Positions 35,040 through 43,227 of a stretch of DNA of 64,000 nt are shown piece after piece. Position numbers and translations under genes: made by a program. Below the pieces are notes generated by a model that was not told the DNA's origin, did not search any database, and saw only the letters and a program-made list of their open reading frames with translations. Within the stretch, counting starts at the first letter, position 1. Each line of letters starts with the position of its first letter. The DNA comes from Planctomycetota bacterium. Lineage in GTDB: Bacteria > Planctomycetota > Phycisphaerae > Tepidisphaerales > Tepidisphaeraceae. The stretch is taken from contig JAPLNB010000155.1 of the NCBI GenBank assembly GCA_026693085.1, positions 1 through 64,000 on the forward strand. The letters run 5' to 3'.

Positions 35040-35837
35040 TCAGAACAGGTTATTGGCGTAGTAGATGACGGCGATGAAGCATCCGATTCCGCCGCAGATC
35101 ATGCCGGCGATGGCCAATCCCTTGCCGCCGCCGTCGCCTTCGTTGCGGTTGACCTGGGTGTAGCCGATGACACCGAAGACGAGTGCGAGTACGGGCAGGA
35201 TCAAGGTGAGAGCTGCGGGTATTGCGATGATTCCGAGGACGAGAGAGGCGACGCAGAAACCGTTGCTTGCACCGGCGGCTTCGACGGTGGTTCCTTCCAT
35301 GGTGAAGGGCATGCCGCAGGCCTTGCAGTTGTTGGCGGCGATGGGGCTTTGGCCTTGGCAGCGGGGGCAGATGATGGCCTGTCGGCGGTCGGCGAGGCGG
35401 AGGATCTTGGGAGCGCGGTCGCCGGCGGCGGCGTAGGCGTGGACGGGGTGGGGGTCCTGCCGGATGATCTGTCGGGTGCTTGGGTCGATGAGGCGGCCAT
35501 AGCGGTCGAGGATGGGGATGGTGATCTGCTTGCCGCAGGTGGGGCATTGTCCTTCCTGTGCGGCCATGGCTTGGGTCGCTTCGAGACGAGACGAGCAGTA
35601 AGCGCAGTTGAAGCCATATCGCTTGCCGGATGCTTGGGGTCCGATGAGGCCGGAGTAGCCGCGTGACAATCGGCTTGGGAGGTTGGCGGTTCCGGTTGCG
35701 GCTGCGGCGACCATTGCGTTGGAATTGGCGGGGACGTGCAACGTGGTGGAGCAGGTGGGGCATCGTACCCGTTGCCCGGCCTGATGCGGCTCGGCGCAAA
35801 GGGGCGTCTGACAGACATGGCAGGGGAATACGATCAT
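35040..35837 (-). CDS. multi-zinc-ribbon DUF4190-like membrane protein
   Basis: The 265-residue protein starts with a zinc ribbon (FPCHVCQTPLCAEP ... VRCPTCSTTL). A second follows near 75 (NCAYCSSR ... GQCPTCGKQITI) and a third near 155 (IICPRCQGQSPIAANNCKAC). The C-terminus has a DUF4190-like pair of membrane helices (CVASLVLGIIAIPAALTLIL and LAIAGMICGGIGCFIAVIYY). The cytoplasmic ribbons on a membrane anchor suggest nucleic-acid or protein binding at the membrane; function is unknown. It is convergent with tsaB (nine bases apart) and divergent from ffh. Confidence 0.75.
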   Translation of the reverse strand: MIVFPCHVCQTPLCAEPHQAGQRVRCPTCSTTLHVPANSNAMVAAAATGTANLPSRLSRGYSGLIGPQASGKRYGFNCAYCSSRLEATQAMAAQEGQCPTCGKQITIPILDRYGRLIDPSTRQIIRQDPHPVHAYAAAGDRAPKILRLADRRQAIICPRCQGQSPIAANNCKACGMPFTMEGTTVEAAGASNGFCVASLVLGIIAIPAALTLILPVLALVFGVIGYTQVNRNEGDGGGKGLAIAGMICGGIGCFIAVIYYANNLF

Positions 35838-35939
35838 TTCTGCAGGTCGATGCTAATCGTGCGCATCCATTTTGGAAAGGCATTTCATTGGATGGGACAT
35901 CCTGGCATAAGGGGCGGCTTGATCTTCGGATAGGAGACA

Positions 35940-35968
35940 ATGACAAAGCAGGTGTTCTGCGGCATAAT
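35940..35968 (+). promoter_or_regulatory. promoter of ffh
   Basis: ATGACA (35940-35945) and CATAAT (35963-35968), each one base from the sigma-70 consensus, are separated by 17 bases. The leader would be about 40 bases with AAGGA before ATG 36015. Confidence 0.7.
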
Positions 35969-36014
35969 CTCCACTTCGGCGATTTGGCCGAGGTAAGATC
36001 ACTGAAGGAAATCC

Positions 36015-37484
36015 ATGCTCGACGCACTGACGGAACGATTCAGCAAAGTATTCCGAGGCCTTTCGGGTCGCGGGCGAATCAGCGAGGAGAACGTCCGCGA
36101 AGCGATGCGTGAGGTTCGCACGGCGCTGCTTGAAGCGGACGTCAACCTCCAAGTGGTTAAGGACTTCACGGACAAGGTTCTGGAAAGAGCCACGGGGCAG
36201 GAGGTTATCCGCAGCCTGCAGCCTGGCCAACTGATGGTGAAGATTGTTTATGACGAGCTGGTGAACCTGATGGGCCCGGTGGACACGAACATTTTGTTTG
36301 TTCAGCCGGGTCCAACGATCATCATGATGTGCGGTCTGCAGGGCTCAGGTAAGACAACGACGTGCGGGAAACTGGCCAAGTATCTTGTTTCCAAAGGGCA
36401 TCAGCCTCTTCTGGGCGCGGCCGACTTGCAGCGTCCGGCCGCGATCGAACAGCTTCGTGTTGTCGGCGAGCAGGCAGGGGTACCCGTGTACAGCGATCCT
36501 GGGAGGGCCGCCGAGCATGGGCAAGTCGCTCGAGGCGCCGCGGTCGCCGTGTGCCGGGGTGCGGTGGCACAAGCCAAGTCAACGGGCCGTGATACGGTGA
36601 TTCTGGATACTGCCGGCCGGTTACATATTGACGACGAGCTGATGGGGGAGTTGCGTGAGATCAACTCGCAAATCAGGCCGCACCAGATTTTTCTGGTTCT
36701 GGATGCGATGTCCGGTCAGGATGCAGTGAACAGCGCCAAGGCGTTTAACGAACAGCTCGAGCTGGACGGGTTGATCCTGACGAAATTCGACTCCGACACC
36801 CGCGGCGGGGCGTTGTTGTCGGCGAAGATTATCACGGGCAAGCCGGTGAAGTTCATCGGCACGGGGGAGAAGCTTGACGGGATCGAGGAGTTTCGGCCGG
36901 AGGGCATGGCGCAGCGCATCCTGGGTATGGGCGACATTGTGGGCCTGGTGACGGAGGCGATGGACAAGTTCGACCAGGATGAGACGGCCCGGCTGCAAGC
37001 GAAGATGGAGAAGGGGAATTTCACGCTCGACGACTTTATGGCCCAGATGCGGCAGGTCCGGAAGCTTGGGCCGATGGGCAAGATCATGGGGATGATCCCC
37101 GGCATGAGCGAGCTGACGAAGCAGATGAACATGGGCGAAGGCGAAGTCGAGATGCAGATGACGCACATGCAGGCGATCTACAACTCGATGACTCCGACGG
37201 AGCGGAAGACCACCGATTTGATCGAGGGTGGGAGGCGGCGGCGTATTGCGCGTGGGGCGGGTGTGGAGCTCAACGAGGTCGGGCAGTTCATCAAGCAATT
37301 CGAGATGAGCCGCGACATGATGCGTGCGGTCGGCGGCATGGGAATGATGGGCAAAATGCAGCTCATGAAGTCGCTGATGTCCGGCAAACTCAACACGCTG
37401 GGCATGCCTGGCGGGCCGATGCTCAAGACCAAGAAATCGAGTTACATGGAGAAGAAGGACCGGAATAAGAGGAAGAAGCGATGA
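36015..37484 (+). CDS. ffh: signal recognition particle protein Ffh
   Basis: Ffh is the GTPase of the signal recognition particle; with 4.5S RNA it targets nascent membrane proteins to FtsY. The 489-residue product has the N domain (residues 1-85), the G domain with MCGLQGSGKTTTCGKLAKYL near 108, DTAGRLHIDDELM near 198 and TKFDSDTRGGALLS near 255, and the methionine-rich M domain from about 325 (MGKIMGMIPGMSELTKQMNM). It ends in a basic tail. AAGGA precedes ATG 36015 by six bases. It is followed by recX after a short repeat-bearing gap. The ADLQRP motif replaces the commoner D-x-x-RPAA context only slightly. Confidence 0.96.
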   Translation: MLDALTERFSKVFRGLSGRGRISEENVREAMREVRTALLEADVNLQVVKDFTDKVLERATGQEVIRSLQPGQLMVKIVYDELVNLMGPVDTNILFVQPGPTIIMMCGLQGSGKTTTCGKLAKYLVSKGHQPLLGAADLQRPAAIEQLRVVGEQAGVPVYSDPGRAAEHGQVARGAAVAVCRGAVAQAKSTGRDTVILDTAGRLHIDDELMGELREINSQIRPHQIFLVLDAMSGQDAVNSAKAFNEQLELDGLILTKFDSDTRGGALLSAKIITGKPVKFIGTGEKLDGIEEFRPEGMAQRILGMGDIVGLVTEAMDKFDQDETARLQAKMEKGNFTLDDFMAQMRQVRKLGPMGKIMGMIPGMSELTKQMNMGEGEVEMQMTHMQAIYNSMTPTERKTTDLIEGGRRRRIARGAGVELNEVGQFIKQFEMSRDMMRAVGGMGMMGKMQLMKSLMSGKLNTLGMPGGPMLKTKKSSYMEKKDRNKRKKR

Positions 37485-37542
37485 GAGTTGTGAGTTGTCA
37501 GTGTGGTTTACGCGGCTGGTGAGTGGCAACTGGGGACTGGGA
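37485..37542. repeat. intergenic word repeat between ffh and recX
   Basis: GAGTTGTGAGTTGTCAGTG and GAGTGGCAACTGGGGACTGG words occupy the gap. AGTTGTCAGT also occurs in the repeat inserted in rnpB. Confidence 0.55.
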
Positions 37543-37549
37543 CCGACGT

Positions 37550-38194
37550 ATGCCAAGCATCACGGGAATCACGGAGCAGAAGCGGACGCCGACCCGCCGG
37601 AATATTTTCCTCGACGGCCGCTACGCTTTCCCCTGCTCGGTTAACGTGGTCGCCAAATATCGTCTTCGCGTGGGGCTTGCCCTCTCCGAAGAACAAATCA
37701 ACGAGATCCAGTGCGGCGAAGTCCGGCAGGAGTGCTTCGACAAAGCGGCCGAATTCCTTGGCCGCCGCTTGCACAGCCGTTCCGAGCTTCACCAGAAACT
37801 GCGTAAACAGGAATACCCCGCGGCCATCATCATTAGCGTTCTGGACGACCTATCGCGGCTCGGGTACATCGATGACGAGCGATTCGCGAAGACCAAGGCG
37901 CTCTCTGCCGCCGAGCACAAGCAGCACGGGCGTCGGCGGGCGTTTATGGAACTGCTGAAGTGCGGCGTCAAATCGGACACCGCCAATCGGGCGCTCGATG
38001 AGGTGTATCAGGAAGTCGACGCGATCGGGCTTGCCCGGCAGTTGATCCAGAAACAAATTCCGCGTCTGCGGCGGCTAGACCCTCTGGTTGCGCGGCGCCG
38101 GCTGGTGGGCCTGCTGCAACGCCGGGGGTTTGATTATGGCGCGATGCGGCCGATGATCGACGAAGCGCTTGGCCGGCCCGACGAACCCGGCTAG
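37550..38194 (+). CDS. recX: recombination regulator RecX
   Basis: RecX binds RecA filaments and limits their activity. The 214-residue protein contains three RecX helical repeats: the first around 75-110 (RLHSRSELHQKLRKQEYPAA), the signature DDLSRLGYIDDERFAKT, then RRAFMELLKCGVKSDTANRA and RRRLVGLLQRRGFDYGAM. About 70 N-terminal residues form the variable region. ATG 37550 has no strong ribosome site, being preceded by the word repeat. recA is not nearby; the frame suggests separate or ffh-linked transcription. lexA lies 11 kb downstream. Confidence 0.88.
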   Translation: MPSITGITEQKRTPTRRNIFLDGRYAFPCSVNVVAKYRLRVGLALSEEQINEIQCGEVRQECFDKAAEFLGRRLHSRSELHQKLRKQEYPAAIIISVLDDLSRLGYIDDERFAKTKALSAAEHKQHGRRRAFMELLKCGVKSDTANRALDEVYQEVDAIGLARQLIQKQIPRLRRLDPLVARRRLVGLLQRRGFDYGAMRPMIDEALGRPDEPG

Positions 38195-38347
38195 ATAGAA
38201 CGCAGGTGAATCGAAAGTGGGAGAAGCAGAGGCTGACAAGCAGCCAGTGGCAGGCGGGAAGGGGGGCACTTACGTAATTTGGTGGACTTATTTATTGCGA
38301 ATCGGTTCGTTCAGCCGTGTACGTGCGGGGCGAGTTTTCCGGGTTCT

Positions 38348-39079
38348 TTAGACAATGGACCTCCCGCCATCGAGGCGGATGATCTGGCCGGTGATGTAGT
38401 TGCCCGTGGTGCACAGATAGTAAATCAGTTCTGCGACATCTGCCGGGGTTCCGGCATGAGCGAGGGGCACCCGCTGCAGATACTCGGCGCGCTTCTGCTG
38501 AGCGATCCCGTGCGGCCAATCGACGACTCCGGGCGCAATGCCGTTAACCGTGACCTCCGGCGCCAGCTCGCGCGCCAGGCCGACGGTCATATTCGCCAGG
38601 GCGGCCTTGCTTGCGCAGTAAATCAGATGATCGGGTCGGGGCCGCTCGGCGATGAGGTCGACCATGTTGATGACATGCCCGCGATTGTGGCGAAGGTGGG
38701 CCTCGAAGTGCCTGCACAAGAGGAGTGGCGCTTCCACATGAAGGGCCCAGAACCGCCGCGACTGCTGCAAGGTGACTGCCTGGAGCGAACTGGGCTGATA
38801 CAGGGAAGCATTGTTGACCAAGATGTCCAGGCGGCCGAATCGGTTGCTAAAAGCGGTGGCAATGGCCGCCACCGCCCGGTCCGGCTCGGCCAGATCGGCG
38901 GGCATCGTCACGACCTGCCGGCCGGACGCCACCAATCGCTCCGCCAACTCCTGCGCCTCGCGTTGGCTGTTGAAATAGGTGAACGCAACATTGCAGCCAG
39001 CGGCGGCGAGGCGTTCGACGATCGCCCGGCCGACCCGCTTCGCCCCGCCAGTTACCAACGCGACGCGACCTGTCAATTC
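38348..39079 (-). CDS. short-chain dehydrogenase/reductase, pteridine reductase-like
   Basis: The 243-residue protein is a classical SDR. It has the NADP-binding VALVTGGAKRVGRAIVERLA (TGxxxRxG), a basic residue-rich stretch after strand 2, ILVNNAS, and the catalytic YCASKAALANM (YxxxK) with an upstream NMVDLIAERP in place of the usual catalytic Ser strand. TGGAKRVGRA and the GQIIRLDGG end fit pteridine reductase/FolM-like enzymes, which reduce dihydromonapterin or biopterin. Start ATG 39079 matches the family; ATG 39091 is an alternative and neither has a good ribosome site. The gene is divergent from coaX with about 90 bases between. Confidence 0.82.
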   Translation of the reverse strand, partial: ELTGRVALVTGGAKRVGRAIVERLAAAGCNVAFTYFNSQREAQELAERLVASGRQVVTMPADLAEPDRAVAAIATAFSNRFGRLDILVNNASLYQPSSLQAVTLQQSRRFWALHVEAPLLLCRHFEAHLRHNRGHVINMVDLIAERPRPDHLIYCASKAALANMTVGLARELAPEVTVNGIAPGVVDWPHGIAQQKRAEYLQRVPLAHAGTPADVAELIYYLCTTGNYITGQIIRLDGGRSIV

Positions 39080-39157
39080 CATGCCGTTGAGCATACCCGA
39101 AAGGGGTGGGTTTTGCGTCACCGGGGCGCGGAAGTATATGCGGTGGTTGTCTTGCCC

Positions 39158-39163
39158 TATACT
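39158..39163 (+). promoter_or_regulatory. -10 element of coaX, possible leaderless start
   Basis: TATACT is separated from the coaX ATG by only six bases, so transcription would begin at or next to the start codon. No ribosome binding site and no clear -35 are visible. Confidence 0.5.
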
Positions 39164-39169
39164 TTGGGC

Positions 39170-39943
39170 ATGGAAATCAACCTGGTGGTTCTGAACGTGG
39201 GCAACTCGCGTGTGGCGATCGGCGTTTTCGTTGCCGGGAATCTCGAGTATGTGGCGCGTGTTTCCCAGGAGCATCGTCAGGACTGGCGGGGAAGAATTGG
39301 TGATGCTTTTTCTCGGGTCAAAGGGCGGCCGAGCGTCGGCGTTGCAGCCGCCAGCGTCAATCCGCCGCTCAATGAGCTGATCGAGCACATTGTCAAGGAG
39401 CAAACCAACTGCAGGACGGAGTGGGTGGGGAAAGACATCGAGTTGCCGATCAAGGTGCTCACGGAAGAACCCGAGCAGACGGGCGTTGATCGGATTCTCA
39501 ACGTTGCCGCTGCGTACGAGCAGATGGGGAAGGCGTGCGTGGTTGTGGATGCGGGGACGGCGATCACCGTCGATTGCTGCAATGACAAAGGCGAATTTCT
39601 TGGCGGCGCGATCGCGCCTGGCGTGAACATGATGCTGGAGGCGTTGCATGAGAAGACGGCCAAGCTGCCGCGGGTCGAACTGGCGGTTCCGACGGGGGCG
39701 TTTGGGCAGAGCACGCAGCAGGCGATGCTGCATGGGGTGTATCATGGGATTCGGGGGATGGTCAAAGAGTTGACGGAGAATTACGCGACGGCGTTGGGTT
39801 ATTGGCCGGAGATTATTGCGACGGGCGGGGACGCGCAGAGGCTTTTTGAGGATTGGGAGCTGATCCACGCGGTGTCGCCGGACTTGGCGTTATACGGGAT
39901 TGCGTTGGCGTACTCGGCGTATCAGGCGAAGCAGAAGACGTGA
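39170..39943 (+). CDS. coaX: type III pantothenate kinase
   Basis: CoaX phosphorylates pantothenate, the first step of coenzyme A synthesis from the vitamin, and is the feedback-resistant ASKHA-fold isoenzyme. The 257-residue protein has the phosphate-binding start LVVLNVGNSRVAIGVF (here VGN rather than DIGN), the TGVDRILNVAAAYEQMG motif near 103, and VVVDAGTAITVDCC with the catalytic Asp, then FLGGAIAPGVNMM. The frame is open far upstream to 38279, but that part is antisense to the SDR gene and ATG 39170 is the family start. The local panC is a pseudogene, so this kinase may depend on pantothenate from elsewhere. Confidence 0.92.
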   Translation: MEINLVVLNVGNSRVAIGVFVAGNLEYVARVSQEHRQDWRGRIGDAFSRVKGRPSVGVAAASVNPPLNELIEHIVKEQTNCRTEWVGKDIELPIKVLTEEPEQTGVDRILNVAAAYEQMGKACVVVDAGTAITVDCCNDKGEFLGGAIAPGVNMMLEALHEKTAKLPRVELAVPTGAFGQSTQQAMLHGVYHGIRGMVKELTENYATALGYWPEIIATGGDAQRLFEDWELIHAVSPDLALYGIALAYSAYQAKQKT

Positions 39944-39975
39944 GGCATTGACATTAGGCCGGAGCAGACGCGTTG

Positions 39976-41064
39976 ATGTCCGCCAGCAGAGCGATTCTCC
40001 TGACCCCGCCCGGCAGTGCCGCGATTGCGGTGATCCGTCTGATGGGTCCGGCGGTAGGGGGGTTTCTGCGGGGGCATTTTTCAGGGCTGTGGAATCCTGG
40101 TCGGCCGATCCATGGTCAGTTGAGTGAGGGAGGCCGGAATCTGGACGATCCAGTGATCGTCGTCTCGGCGGATGGGCGATTGGCGGATGTGAGCGTTCAT
40201 GGCGGGCCGTGGGTTGTGCGAAGTGTACTGGAGCTTGCGGGGCGTGCTGGATTTGAAGTGTTGGGAAAGGGCCCGTTGCCGGTGCCGCTTGAGGCGGTTG
40301 ATGGGGAGACGGTGCTTGATCGCGAGGTGGGTGCAGTGGTTCCATTGGCCAAGACGGAACTGGGGTTGCGCGTGCTGCTGTCGCAAGTGGAAGCGTGGCG
40401 GGAGTTTTGCGAACGCGCGCCGAGGGAGCGCGATCTGTCGGAGCAGATCGGTTGCATTCTGTGTGATCGGAGCCTTTTCTGGCTGCTGCATCCGCCGCGC
40501 GTCGCGATCGTTGGCGCCCCGAATGTGGGCAAATCGACGGTCGCGAATCAGCTTTTTGGGCAGAATCGCTCGATCACCGCCGACGTACCCGGCACGACTC
40601 GCGACTGGGTGGGAGAGCTGGCGAACCTTGACGGGTTGGCGGTGATGCTGGTGGACACTCCTGGGTTTGGGGCGACGGAGGACGCGATCGATCGCGAGGC
40701 GATCGAGCATGCTTCGGGGCAGATCGAAGCGGCGGATCTGGTCGTGGTAGTGCTGGACGCGACGCAGGCGCTCTGCGGGCAAAGGGTTCTGACTGAGTTG
40801 GACGGTGGGCATATGACGATCATCAACAAAATTGATCAACCGGCCGCGTGGGACGTGCAGGGCATCAACGGGATTGAGATCTCAGCGCTGAGGGGCGAGG
40901 GCATCGACGAGGTGCGTCGGGCGATCCGCGAGCACTTTGAATGCGAAGGGATCAAGGCCGCTGAGCCTCGGTGGTGGACGGACCGGCAGAAGGACCTGCT
41001 CGAGCGAGCCGCGCGATCGGCCGCGGGCGCCGCCGAGCTTCTATCTTCTGTGTTCTGTGTCTGA
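39976..41064 (+). CDS. mnmE: short MnmE-like GTPase
   Basis: MnmE, with MnmG, modifies uridine-34 of tRNAs. The 362-residue product has an N-terminal domain resembling the MnmE folate-binding domain (PPGSAAIAVIRLMGPAVGGF) and an embedded G domain: GAPNVGKSTVANQLF (about 180), DVPGTTRDWVG, DTPGF, NKID and a SALRGEG loop. It is about 90 residues shorter than typical MnmE. The central helical region is reduced, and the C-terminal C-x-G-K motif needed for modification is absent; the protein ends SSVFCV. It is therefore a diverged MnmE or a related GTPase. TTG 39973 immediately precedes the chosen ATG. mnmG is not nearby. Confidence 0.72.
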   Translation: MSASRAILLTPPGSAAIAVIRLMGPAVGGFLRGHFSGLWNPGRPIHGQLSEGGRNLDDPVIVVSADGRLADVSVHGGPWVVRSVLELAGRAGFEVLGKGPLPVPLEAVDGETVLDREVGAVVPLAKTELGLRVLLSQVEAWREFCERAPRERDLSEQIGCILCDRSLFWLLHPPRVAIVGAPNVGKSTVANQLFGQNRSITADVPGTTRDWVGELANLDGLAVMLVDTPGFGATEDAIDREAIEHASGQIEAADLVVVVLDATQALCGQRVLTELDGGHMTIINKIDQPAAWDVQGINGIEISALRGEGIDEVRRAIREHFECEGIKAAEPRWWTDRQKDLLERAARSAAGAAELLSSVFCV

Positions 41065-41083
41065 GGAGAGGCATTTGGTCCGG

Positions 41084-43168
41084 CTACATCCACAAGCGGG
41101 CAAGGTCTTGATATGTAACCAGCAAAAAGACGCTAAGGATGATCGCCAGGCCGACGACCTGTGCGGCGGTCTGCATGCGTGGGGAGAGCGGCTTGCCGGA
41201 GATCTTCTCCACGATGAGGAAGACGAACAATCCGCCGTCGACGATGGGGATGGGGAGGAAATTGACGACCGCGAGGTTGGCGCTGATCATGGCGAGGAAC
41301 CAGATGAGCCAATCCCAGCCCTTGAAGGCGAACATGGACCCGGCGTGGACGATGCCGATGGGGCCCATGAGGTTTGATGCGCCGACGGAGCCTTGGAAGA
41401 GCCGTCGGAGGGTGACGTAGAACTGGAGGAGGAGGTCGCGTGTTTCGGTGACGCCCCAGGCGGCAGCGGTAAGGGGGTTGGATGTTTTTCGCGGATCGAT
41501 GCGTTCGCGGAGGATGAGGTCGTGGGTGTATCGAACCTGGGCGAGCAGTTCTTGCTCCTGGGGGGTGAGTCGGAGGGTGGTTTGGACGGGGTTCTGAACG
41601 ACGGGCTTGCCTTCCTGCATGGGGGAATAGGTCAGGGTTGCGGAGTCGCCCACGTTTTTGAGGAGGCGGTGCAGGTCAAACCAGTTGTGGACGTCGTGTC
41701 CGTCGATTTTGAGGATTATGGCGCCGTGGGGGATCATTGCGCGTGCGGCGGCGGAACCATCGAGGATTTCTGAGACGATCGGAGATTCGGCGTCGAGCGA
41801 GACGGTTATTCCTACGCCGCGTTTGCCGCCTTCGTTTCGGAAGTCGGGGAGGACGTCTTCGATGGTTTGGAGTTTTCCATCGCGTTCGACGACGAAGCCG
41901 ACTTTTCGGCCATCGTCACCGGCCTTGTTGATTTGCCTGACGAAGTGGTCCATGCAGGGGTCAACGAGGCGTTCGCCGTTGATCCTCAGCTCGGTGACGA
42001 TGTCGCCCTTTTTGAGTTTTCCAGTGACGGGGGATTTTGGCAGGACGGCATCGACGACGGGGCGCGGCTGCATACCGGCAAGGTTGAGGGGGGTCATGCC
42101 GAAGAAGCGCTGGAAATGCACATCGGCGTGGACGAGCCGGGTGTTGCCGTCGGCGCCTCGGACGGTCAGCTTGAGGGGGTTGCCGGCGGAGTTCTGGACG
42201 GTCTGGTCAAGGAGCGGGTAATCGGTTTTGGGGTTCTGCACGGGGAGGTCATTGACCGCAGTGATCAGATCACCGGGGAGAATGTCGGTCTTGGGGTCGA
42301 GGTCAGATCCGTCGGTTTTTTTGAGTTTTCCCTGGAGCTTGGCATCTGGGCCGCGGAGTTCGGAGATTGCGCCATGTCCAGCGCCCAGAGAGAGGACCGA
42401 GCCGCCGGAGCCGATGGGGGCATGCTGGGGCTTGACGGTGAGATCGATTTCTTTACCGTTGCGGCGGATAACGATGGGGATATCCTGGCCTGCCTGGACC
42501 AGCGCGGTATTCAGGAAGAGCTTGGTGAAGTCGTGCTGATAGTCGCCGTTGAGGTAGAGGACGTGGTCGCCGACCTGGAGGCCGGCCAATTGGGCGGGCG
42601 AACCGGTTTCGATGTTTCCGATGATGGGGGGGGCGACTCGGAAGCCGATGAGGAAGACGACCATGAAGAGGATTGCGGCGAGGATGACGTTCATGATGAC
42701 GCCGGCGGAGACGACGACCATGCGGGCGCCGACGGATTTTTTGTTGTAGGCGTGGGGATCGTCGGCCTGGGCATTGGGGTTGATGTCGTCCTGGCCGAGC
42801 ATTTTGACATAGCCGCCGAGGGGGACCCAGTTGAGGCGGTACTCGGTGTCTCCGAGGCCGAGTTCTTCGGCTGCCCGGGCCATTTCCGCGGGCGTGGGCG
42901 CGACGTTTTCGTTGTGCTGCGACTGGTTGTGTTGGTTGGCCTGCAGGTGGTTTTTGAGGCGCTGCTCATATTCCGGGGTGGTGGTTCCGACGCGCCAGCC
43001 GAGGCCCTTTCGCCAGGCGCAGATGGCGTGGCCGAAGCCGACTGCGAACTGTTCGACCTTGATTCCGACCCACTTGGCTGCCAGGAAATGTCCCAGCTCG
43101 TGGAAAAAGACAACGAAGCCGAATCCGAACACGAGACAGGCGATGGCGATAATGTCACCGATTACCAT
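41084..43168 (-). CDS. rseP: RseP-type site-2 membrane metalloprotease
   Basis: This intramembrane zinc protease cleaves anti-sigma factors or signal-peptide remnants in the membrane. The 694-residue protein has VVFFHELGHFLAAK (HExxH) in the first helix, GGYVKMLG, PDZ domains around 180-260 (GSPAQLAGLQVGDHVLYLNG), 270-370 and 460-520 (MIPHGAIILKIDGHD), and the last helices with NLAVVNFLPIPIVDGG, whose Asp completes the zinc site. A hydrophilic insertion follows the first motif (about 60-105), making it much longer than the 450-residue E. coli protein. It is 59 bases downstream of dxr on the same strand, a common pairing. A membrane anti-sigma-like protein is encoded at 51386. Confidence 0.92.
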   Translation of the reverse strand: MVIGDIIAIACLVFGFGFVVFFHELGHFLAAKWVGIKVEQFAVGFGHAICAWRKGLGWRVGTTTPEYEQRLKNHLQANQHNQSQHNENVAPTPAEMARAAEELGLGDTEYRLNWVPLGGYVKMLGQDDINPNAQADDPHAYNKKSVGARMVVVSAGVIMNVILAAILFMVVFLIGFRVAPPIIGNIETGSPAQLAGLQVGDHVLYLNGDYQHDFTKLFLNTALVQAGQDIPIVIRRNGKEIDLTVKPQHAPIGSGGSVLSLGAGHGAISELRGPDAKLQGKLKKTDGSDLDPKTDILPGDLITAVNDLPVQNPKTDYPLLDQTVQNSAGNPLKLTVRGADGNTRLVHADVHFQRFFGMTPLNLAGMQPRPVVDAVLPKSPVTGKLKKGDIVTELRINGERLVDPCMDHFVRQINKAGDDGRKVGFVVERDGKLQTIEDVLPDFRNEGGKRGVGITVSLDAESPIVSEILDGSAAARAMIPHGAIILKIDGHDVHNWFDLHRLLKNVGDSATLTYSPMQEGKPVVQNPVQTTLRLTPQEQELLAQVRYTHDLILRERIDPRKTSNPLTAAAWGVTETRDLLLQFYVTLRRLFQGSVGASNLMGPIGIVHAGSMFAFKGWDWLIWFLAMISANLAVVNFLPIPIVDGGLFVFLIVEKISGKPLSPRMQTAAQVVGLAIILSVFLLVTYQDLARLWM

Positions 43169-43227
43169 GATAGGTCTTCATCCTCTACCAGTGTGGTCAT
43201 CTGTTCTGAAGTAGATGACTCGGGTGC

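Noticed and set aside
38279-39169. N-terminal extension of the coaX frame by about 300 codons
   Set aside because: The extension is antisense to the SDR gene and CoaX proteins start at the VVLNVGNS strand.
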